A DNA stretch of 5,029 bases from AC-52 sp044870295 (GTDB lineage Bacteria > Actinomycetota > UBA4738), in the NCBI GenBank assembly GCA_044870295.1, contig JBIOYQ010000027.1:1-5029 (forward strand). The letters are read 5' to 3'. The notes beneath the pieces were generated by a model. That model did not search any database. It was not told the DNA's origin and worked only from the letters and a program-made list of their open reading frames with translations. Each line of letters begins with the position of its first letter. The first letter of the stretch is position 1. Both the position numbers and the translations under genes were made by a program. Shown here piece by piece: positions 1-3,815 of the stretch.

Positions 1-142
1 GCAGCTCCGTCATGCCGGTGTCGACCAGCACGCGCGCATCGGGATGGTCGATGACGTGCACGTAGACCGGCATCCGCTCGCCCTCGGCGAGCAGGTCGGC
101 AACGCGGACTGGCGTGATGGTGATTGACGCTGGGGCGTTCAT
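1..142 (-). CDS. Metallo-beta-lactamase-fold hydrolase, N-acyl homoserine lactonase-like (N-terminal part only)
   Basis: An ATG at 142 opens a minus-strand frame that stays open to the left edge, giving 47 visible residues. The stretch VYVHVIDHPDARVLVDTGM (residues 27-44) is the typical first beta-hairpin of the metallo-beta-lactamase fold, ending in the conserved VDTG turn. Enzymes of the AHL-lactonase-like branch start this way, with a short N-terminal strand followed by 'hxHPdxxhLVDTGh'. Members hydrolyse lactones or other esters using a two-metal HxHxDH site, which would lie beyond the edge, so catalytic competence cannot be judged. No strong ribosome binding site is visible before the ATG; an upstream ATG at 174 is out of frame. 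The gene follows tRNA-Tyr on the same strand by 47 bp and might share its transcript. The fold is fairly secure, the lactonase assignment less so. Confidence 0.62.
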   Translation of the reverse strand, partial: MNAPASITITPVRVADLLAEGERMPVYVHVIDHPDARVLVDTGMTEL

Positions 143-151
143 TGGGTACCG

Positions 152-165
152 ACCGCTGCAGTGGT
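152..165. repeat. Near-palindrome upstream of the hydrolase gene
   Basis: The sequence ACCGCTGCAGTGGT reads as an inverted repeat with six of seven pairs canonical and one G:T pair. It lies 9 bp upstream of the hydrolase ATG, where an operator could sit. It is short enough to be chance, and no promoter elements were recognised next to it. Confidence 0.2.
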
Positions 166-189
166 GGGTGACATGAGAACACGCCTCGG

Positions 190-271
190 TGGGAGGGGGA
201 GGATTCGAACCTCCGTAGGCTGCGCCGGCGATTTTACAGACCGCTCCCTTTGGCCACTCGGGCACCCTCCC
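190..271 (-). tRNA. tRNA-Tyr (anticodon GTA)
   Basis: The minus strand folds as a class II (long variable arm) tRNA. The acceptor arms are GGGAGGG (271-265) and CCCTCCC (197-191), a perfect 7-bp match, with A190 as discriminator. The D-arm contains the tRNA-Tyr-like CCCGAGTGGCCAAAGGGAG. The anticodon stem GCGGT (244-240) pairs with ATCGC (232-228), including one G:U, and encloses the loop CTGTAAA with anticodon GTA at 237-235. The T-arm is GGAGG-TTCGAAT-CCTCC (214-198). The bases after the discriminator are CCG, so the 3' CCA is not encoded and must be added by CCA nucleotidyltransferase. The gene stands alone, divergent from yajQ. Confidence 0.96.
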
Positions 272-281
272 GGTAGAGCCG

Positions 282-287
282 AGGATA
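282..287 (-). promoter_or_regulatory. Possible -10 element for tRNA-Tyr
   Basis: On the minus strand, TATCCT (4 of 6 matches to TATAAT) ends 10 nt before the mature tRNA 5' end, a suitable distance for a tRNA promoter. No -35 box is recognisable at normal spacing; that position would fall on the yajQ start codon. Assignment rests on position and a weak match. Confidence 0.25.
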
Positions 288-291
288 GCAT

Positions 292-306
292 CCGCTAGAG
301 TAGCGG
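292..306. repeat. Perfect inverted repeat in the tRNA-Tyr/yajQ divergent spacer
   Basis: CCGCTA (292-297) and TAGCGG (301-306) are exact reverse complements around a 3-bp centre GAG. The repeat ends 2 bp before the yajQ GTG and covers the candidate yajQ -10 box, so it could act as an operator. If transcription starts at or near the GTG it would not be in the mRNA, which argues for a DNA-level role, if it has any. A 6-bp arm in GC-rich DNA can also arise by chance. Confidence 0.4.
296..301 (+). promoter_or_regulatory. Candidate -10 of a leaderless yajQ promoter
   Basis: TAGAGT matches TATAAT at four positions, including the key first T, second A and last T (the TAnnnT pattern common in actinobacteria). 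It ends 7 bp before the yajQ GTG, so the predicted transcription start falls at or next to the start codon. No -35 hexamer is seen, and no Shine-Dalgarno sequence lies before the GTG, both consistent with leaderless expression. Confidence 0.38.
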
Positions 307-308
307 CC

Positions 309-803
309 GTGGCCAAAGACTTCTCCTTCGACGTCGTCTCGGAGGTCGAGCTCAGCGAGGTTCGCAATGCCTACGACCAGGCCAACCGGGAAGTCCTGAC
401 TCGATTCGACTTCAAGAACACCGGGACCTCGCTGGCGCTGGACGAAGACCTCATCGAGGTGCGCTCCAGCACGGAGAACCGGCTGAAGGCCGCCCTCGAG
501 GTGCTCAAGGAGAAGATGGTCCGGCGCGAGGTGTCCCTCAAGGCCTTGCACGAGGGTCCCGTGTTGGCGGCCGCCAAGGGCACGGTCAAGCAAGCGGTGC
601 ACATCAACCGTGGGATCTCCGACGAGAAGGCCCGGGAGATCGTGAAGTTCGTCAAGGGCCTCGGACTCAAGGTGCAGGTCCAGATCCAGGGCGAGCAGCT
701 CCGGGTCACGAGCAAGACGAAGGACGACCTCCAGGGCGTCATCCGGGCCGTGCGGGAGCACGATTTCGACATCCCGCTGCAGTTCACCAACTACCGACCG
801 TAA
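309..803 (+). CDS. yajQ: YajQ family nucleotide-binding protein (UPF0234)
   Basis: The 164-residue product matches the YajQ family along its full length (usual size about 160-165 aa). The N-terminus FSFDVVSEVELSEVRNAYDQ (residues 5-24) followed by NREVLTRFDFKNTG is the family signature. The C-terminus DIPLQFTNYRP is also characteristic. The fold is two ferredoxin-like domains; members bind nucleic acids or nucleotides, and a Xanthomonas homologue was reported as a cyclic-di-GMP effector. Which ligand applies here cannot be read from sequence. The protein has no signal peptide or membrane segment, so it is cytoplasmic. The GTG at 309 is chosen because translation from it gives the family N-terminus exactly. 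No ribosome binding site precedes it and a -10-like box sits just upstream, suggesting a leaderless message. It converges with htpX across a 15-bp gap. Confidence 0.95.
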   Translation: MAKDFSFDVVSEVELSEVRNAYDQANREVLTRFDFKNTGTSLALDEDLIEVRSSTENRLKAALEVLKEKMVRREVSLKALHEGPVLAAAKGTVKQAVHINRGISDEKAREIVKFVKGLGLKVQVQIQGEQLRVTSKTKDDLQGVIRAVREHDFDIPLQFTNYRP

Positions 804-813
804 CGGCCGGTAG
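791..813. terminator. Bidirectional terminator-like hairpin with the yajQ stop codon in its loop
   Basis: CTACCGACCG (791-800) can pair with CGGCCGGTAG (804-813), giving a 10-pair GC-rich stem with one A/C mismatch. The 3-nt loop is the yajQ TAA. It lies between two convergent genes: the last yajQ codons form one arm, and the htpX stop (819-821) is 5 nt from the other. There is no T-run on either side, so it does not fit the classical E. coli intrinsic terminator. U-less hairpins are often proposed as terminators in high-GC bacteria. Confidence 0.5.
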
Positions 814-818
814 CCCCG

Positions 819-1670
819 CTAGATCTTCTGCTTGATCTGCTCCAACCGTTCGATCCGCGCCTCCGTGGGCGGGTGGGTCGAGAACAGGTTGGCGAACTGG
901 ATCTTGCGCCCCGTGAACGGGTTCACGATGAACATGTGAGCCTGGGCCGGCGACACCGTCTGCGGCACCGGGATCTGACGGGCGGCTGCCTCGATCTTTC
1001 GAAGCGCGCTGGCCAGGGCATCCGGGTCGCGGGACAGATAGGCGCCGGACTCGTCGGCCTGGTATTCGCGGGACCGCGACACCGCCATCTGGATCAGCGC
1101 TGCCGCGATGGGCGCCAGGACCCACGCGATGATCAACGCGAAGGGCCCTAGCGGGTTGTTGCGCTCGTCCCGGCCACCACCGAAGAAGAACGCGAACCGA
1201 GCCAGGAACGTGATGGACATGGCGATGGCCGCCGCGACCGACCCGATCAGGATGTCGCGGTTGGCGACGTGCGAGATCTCGTGGGCCAGCACGGCACGGA
1301 GCTCCCGTTCGTCCAGGACCTGCAGGATCCCCTTCGTCACCGAGACCGCGGCGTGGCTCGGGTTGCGGCCGGTGGCGAAGGCATTGGGCTGGGCCATGTC
1401 GCTCACGTAGATCTTCGGCATGGGTAGCTCGCGCTCCTGCGTCAGCCCGCGCACGATTCGGTACAGCTCCGGGTACTCGGACTCGGCCACCGGCTTCGAG
1501 CGCGTGGTGGCGATGGCGATCTTGTCGGAGAACCAGTACATGGCGAAGTTGAACATCAACGCGATGACCAGCGCGACCGTGGCTCCGTTGGAACCGCCGA
1601 TCAGGCCGCCGATCACCACGAAGAGGCCGCCCAGGGCTGCGATCAGCACCCAGGTCTTGACCCTGTTCAC
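819..1670 (-). CDS. htpX: HtpX, membrane-bound zinc metalloprotease (M48 family)
   Basis: HtpX degrades misfolded or damaged inner-membrane proteins in parallel with FtsH. From the GTG at 1670 the product is 283 aa, the usual size. Two hydrophobic helices (about 5-25 and 29-48) come first. The zinc motif HEISH is at 130-134 (H130 and H134 ligands, E131 catalytic), and the third ligand is probably E202 in REYQAD. Two more hydrophobic stretches lie at about 140-162 and 173-198, flanking the Gly-rich FFFGGGRDERNN loop. All key residues are present. The frame is open further upstream (ATGs at 1715 and 1688), but only the GTG has a well-placed AAGGAGGG. It also gives the family-like N-terminus VNRVKTW. 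It is monocistronic, convergent with yajQ and divergent from a membrane-protein gene; an inverted repeat overlaps its likely promoter. Confidence 0.95.
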   Translation of the reverse strand: MNRVKTWVLIAALGGLFVVIGGLIGGSNGATVALVIALMFNFAMYWFSDKIAIATTRSKPVAESEYPELYRIVRGLTQERELPMPKIYVSDMAQPNAFATGRNPSHAAVSVTKGILQVLDERELRAVLAHEISHVANRDILIGSVAAAIAMSITFLARFAFFFGGGRDERNNPLGPFALIIAWVLAPIAAALIQMAVSRSREYQADESGAYLSRDPDALASALRKIEAAARQIPVPQTVSPAQAHMFIVNPFTGRKIQFANLFSTHPPTEARIERLEQIKQKI

Positions 1671-1677
1671 GTTCGTT

Positions 1678-1685
1678 CCCTCCTT
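1678..1685 (-). promoter_or_regulatory. Ribosome binding site that sets the htpX GTG start
   Basis: AAGGAGGG on the minus strand is a near-perfect Shine-Dalgarno sequence, 7 nt before the GTG at 1670. It overlaps the end of the alternative ATG codon at 1688-1686, so it cannot serve that start. This decides for the 283-aa form over 289- or 298-aa versions. Confidence 0.8.
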
Positions 1686-1690
1686 CATGA

Positions 1691-1707
1691 GGGTCCCGGC
1701 GGGACCC
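1691..1707 (-). promoter_or_regulatory. Hairpin in the htpX leader just upstream of the ribosome binding site
   Basis: GGGTCCC (1691-1697) and GGGACCC (1701-1707) form a perfect 7-bp stem with a 3-nt loop. In the htpX mRNA it would end 5 nt before the Shine-Dalgarno sequence. It leaves the ribosome site free, so it might protect the 5' end or tune initiation. It is also palindromic at DNA level and could bind a regulator. Function is inferred only from position. Confidence 0.4.
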
Positions 1708-1708
1708 C

Positions 1709-1738
1709 TCGACACCCATTCTAGGTGGGGGGTGTCGA
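1709..1738. promoter_or_regulatory. Operator-like inverted repeat enclosing the predicted htpX -10
   Basis: TCGACACCC (1709-1717) and GGGTGTCGA (1730-1738) are exact 9-bp reverse complements separated by 12 bp. The spacer contains, on the minus strand, TAGAAT (1723-1718), a 5-of-6 match to the -10 consensus pointing to htpX. Predicted transcription would start near 1711, giving a leader of about 40 nt. No -35 hexamer was found at 16-19 bp. Half-sites about two helical turns apart (21 bp centre to centre), around a -10, is the geometry expected for a dimeric repressor. The regulator is unknown. Confidence 0.45.
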
Positions 1739-1783
1739 TCTGGATGGGGGGCGCCTGAAACGGGCCCCTCTGGCCAGTTTCAC

Positions 1784-1807
1784 GTTGTTCTCAGTGGATC
1801 GGGGTAT
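1784..1807 (+). promoter_or_regulatory. Possible SigB/SigF-type (general stress) promoter
   Basis: GGGTAT at 1802-1807 is an exact match to the -10 consensus of the SigB/SigF sigma group. GTTG at 1784-1787 resembles the GTTT core of the -35, with 14 bp between, within the usual range. An exact GTTT at 1777-1780 is 21 bp away, too far. The box is 47 bp before the ATG of the downstream membrane-protein gene. A housekeeping reading (TATGAG at 1805-1810) has only four matches and no -35 at proper spacing. No sigma gene is in the window to support the call. Confidence 0.3.
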
Positions 1808-1854
1808 GAGTTGGAGAGCTCAGCCGGCCGATCCAGCCTCAGGAAGGAGCAACG

Positions 1855-2592
1855 ATGGACGAGACCGAGCGGCACCCTTCGAGCGGCGGCGTCGCGGCCG
1901 TGGTGATGGTGGTGGGCGGCGTGGCCGGGATGATCGGGGCGTTCCTGACATGGGCGTCGGTCCAGCTCAGCAGCCGAGGCCAGGGAGGCGCGCGGAGCCG
2001 GCCCGGTGGTCAGGGCGGACTCGGCGGTCAGGGCGGACTCGGCGGACTGGGCGGACAGCCCGGCGCCTCCAGCTCACCCGGCCTCGGAGGCACACAGGGG
2101 TCGCTGCCGCAGGGCCGGTTCGGCGCGGGAGGGCGGTCGTTCCTGGTCCACGGCCTGGACACCACGAGTGGGCGGGTCGTGCTGGCCCTGTGCATCGCGC
2201 TCATCGTCGTCGCGTTGTTCGCCTGGCTGGCGTCGAAGTTCTGGCTTCAGCTCGGAGCGATCGCGCTGGGACTGGTCCTCGGTCTGATCTCCCTTGTCAT
2301 GACCATCACCGTCCTCGCGTCGCCAGAGTCCTTGTTCGGCGTGATCGGGTCTCGCCTGGGCACGGCCGGGATCCCCGTTTCGATCGGCGCGGGCCTGTGG
2401 CTCGCCCTGGCCGGCAGCGCCGTAGCGGTGGTCGCCTCGATCGTATGGCTGGTGAGTCATCGACGCGCGTGGCTTGGCCCTGCGCCGGTGGCGCGCCAGC
2501 CCGTTCCGCCTCCGACCACGCGTGAACCGGCCGCGGTCGAGCACCCAACGACGGTCCTCCCTCCCGCGGAGCCGGGACTGGCTCCGGAGTAG
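1855..2592 (+). CDS. Four-helix membrane protein with Gly-rich external loop, function unknown
   Basis: I do not recognise a named family for this 245-aa protein. It has four hydrophobic segments at about 12-35, 107-127, 130-155 and 178-201. A long Gly/Gln/Ser-rich loop (about 40-98) lies between the first two, and a Pro-rich, TM-free tail (202-245) ends it. The positive-inside rule (R203 and R204 after the last helix) puts both termini in the cytoplasm and the Gly-rich loop outside. The first helix ending in FLTWASV and the GLDTTSG before the second helix are of a style seen in small actinobacterial membrane proteins, but no function follows. The ATG at 1855 has AAGGAG five bases upstream. 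The gene is divergent from htpX and its stop is 5 bp from that of the convergent aminotransferase. Loop residues 52-63 come from an 18-bp tandem repeat. Confidence 0.82.
   Translation: MDETERHPSSGGVAAVVMVVGGVAGMIGAFLTWASVQLSSRGQGGARSRPGGQGGLGGQGGLGGLGGQPGASSSPGLGGTQGSLPQGRFGAGGRSFLVHGLDTTSGRVVLALCIALIVVALFAWLASKFWLQLGAIALGLVLGLISLVMTITVLASPESLFGVIGSRLGTAGIPVSIGAGLWLALAGSAVAVVASIVWLVSHRRAWLGPAPVARQPVPPPTTREPAAVEHPTTVLPPAEPGLAPE
2008..2058 (+). repeat. In-frame 18-bp tandem repeat in the Gly-rich loop
   Basis: GGTCAGGGCGGACTCGGC occurs twice exactly (2008-2025 and 2026-2043), followed by a degenerate partial copy (2044-2058). The period is a multiple of three and in frame with the membrane-protein gene, encoding GQGGLG twice and then GLGGQ. 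Exact identity including third positions points to recent duplication by slippage rather than old selection on the protein. Confidence 0.85.
2567..2586. terminator. Weak terminator candidate at the convergent membrane-protein/aminotransferase junction
   Basis: CGGAGCC (2567-2573) pairs with GGCTCCG (2580-2586) around a 6-nt loop, inside the last codons of the membrane-protein gene and 12 bp past the aminotransferase stop on the minus strand. No T-run follows in either direction. It is the only obvious stem-loop at a junction where two transcripts must stop, but may simply reflect GC-rich coding sequence. Confidence 0.28.
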
Positions 2593-2597
2593 TGAGC

Positions 2598-3815
2598 TCA
2601 GGCGATGGCTCCGGCCGCCGCTCGCTCGGCGGCCTTGGCGAATCGGGGAAGGGCGAAGTCGATCATCTCGTCGCTGGCCGTGAGGGAGGTCCGGAAGTAC
2701 CCGGGCAGCTCGACCAGATGGCCGGGCAAGACGAACACGTCGTCCTCTGCAAGGGCCTGCGTGAACGCCTGGTCGTCGGCCATGGGGGATCGCGGCAGCA
2801 GATAGAACGTTCCCTCCGGGACGTGCACCTCGTACCCGGCGCCGCGCAAGCCCTGCACCATGCGGTCGCGCTTGGCCTGGAGGTGGCGGAGGTCGATCGA
2901 CAGCTCTTCCAGGTCCGCCAGCGCGTACTGCATCACCGCGTTGGGGTAGGCGTAGCTCGTGGCGATCTGCGCCATGAACATGGCGGGGATCAGCCGGTCC
3001 TTGTCGGGGAGCGCCGGCGGGAGGGCGACGTACCCGAGTCGCTGCCCCGGCGTGAGGAGCGTCTTCCCATAGGTGTAGATCAGGAACGACCAGGGATAGA
3101 ACGTCGTGGGGCTGTGGTATGTCCGTCCGTCGAACACGATCCGGCTGTAGGCCTCGTCCGAGAAGAGGTACACGCGCCGGCCGATCCGGTCCGACGCCTT
3201 CCCGAGCGCGTCGGCCAGCGCCCGCAGCGCCTCGGGGGGGTAGATCTTGCCCGTCGGGTTGTGGGGCGAGTTCACGATCACGGCTCGCGTCGAGTCGGTG
3301 ATTGCGGCGGCCAGGGCTTCTACGTCGAGGTCGAAGGCCGGCGCGTGGGTGTCGACCCGGACCGGCCGGCAGCCGGCGAACCGGATGATCGCGTCGTAGA
3401 AGAACCACGGCGGGCTGAGGTAGATGATCTCGTCGCCGGGATCCGCCACGGCCCTGATCAGCACCGACAGCCCGGCGAACGCACCGCTGGTCATGATGAT
3501 GTCGTCGGGTTGGAAGTCTTCGCCTCGACGCTCCCGCAGGGCAGCGGCGGCGGCCTCCTGGGCGGGCCGTTCGCTCTGCTTGTAGGCGAACCAGTGGACG
3601 TTGCCCGGTACGGACGCCCGCTGGATCGCCTCGACGAACTCCGGCAGGGGCGGCTCCTGTGGGTTGCCCGCGACGAAGTCGGCGATGCCGGACTGGCCGT
3701 ATCGCTCCGACCACCGCGACTCGGTGAAGAACCGGATGAGCGGAGCGAGCTGGGTGAGGAGCTCGTCGACTCGGCGTGACGTCGGCCCCTTCCCCACCGC
3801 GTCCCCCGATGGCAC
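2598..3815 (-). CDS. PLP-dependent aminotransferase, class I/II (fold type I)
   Basis: The 405-aa product has the full aspartate-aminotransferase-fold motif set. TSGAFAGLS (109-117) is the PLP phosphate-binding loop. SPPWFFY (134-140) carries W137, likely stacking on the cofactor ring. NSPHNPTG (182-189) includes N186, and SDEAY (219-223) provides D220 and Y223. YGKTLLTPGQRLGY (249-262) holds the Schiff-base lysine K251. YFRTSL (373-378) has R375, expected to bind the substrate carboxylate. It should transfer amino groups between amino acids and 2-oxo acids in the cytoplasm; the substrate cannot be named. The stretch VHWFAYKQSERPAQ (73-86) replaces the usual YxxxxGxxxLR of most class I enzymes, suggesting a distinct subgroup. 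The GTG at 3815 directly abuts the nuoN stop with no good ribosome site. A GTG at 3797, with GGGGGA four bases upstream, is an alternative start. Confidence 0.93.
   Translation of the reverse strand: MPSGDAVGKGPTSRRVDELLTQLAPLIRFFTESRWSERYGQSGIADFVAGNPQEPPLPEFVEAIQRASVPGNVHWFAYKQSERPAQEAAAAALRERRGEDFQPDDIIMTSGAFAGLSVLIRAVADPGDEIIYLSPPWFFYDAIIRFAGCRPVRVDTHAPAFDLDVEALAAAITDSTRAVIVNSPHNPTGKIYPPEALRALADALGKASDRIGRRVYLFSDEAYSRIVFDGRTYHSPTTFYPWSFLIYTYGKTLLTPGQRLGYVALPPALPDKDRLIPAMFMAQIATSYAYPNAVMQYALADLEELSIDLRHLQAKRDRMVQGLRGAGYEVHVPEGTFYLLPRSPMADDQAFTQALAEDDVFVLPGHLVELPGYFRTSLTASDEMIDFALPRFAKAAERAAAGAIA

Noticed and set aside
234..761. Minus-strand open frames opposite yajQ, one reaching into the tRNA gene
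   Set aside because: They overlap a structural tRNA and lie antisense to a full-length conserved YajQ; no ribosome site or domain supports them.
784..1719. A 311-codon minus-strand open frame over htpX
   Set aside because: It is a frame-shifted shadow of htpX, whose own frame has the zinc motif, membrane helices and ribosome binding site.
1747..1768. GGGGGC...GCCCC stem-loop in the htpX/membrane-protein spacer
   Set aside because: Short arms of pure G/C with an 11-nt loop are expected by chance in this composition, and it aligns with no promoter element.
2592..3779. A 395-codon plus-strand open frame opposite the aminotransferase
   Set aside because: It is antisense to a gene with all PLP motifs intact; the product is Arg/Val/Gly-rich with no recognisable fold.
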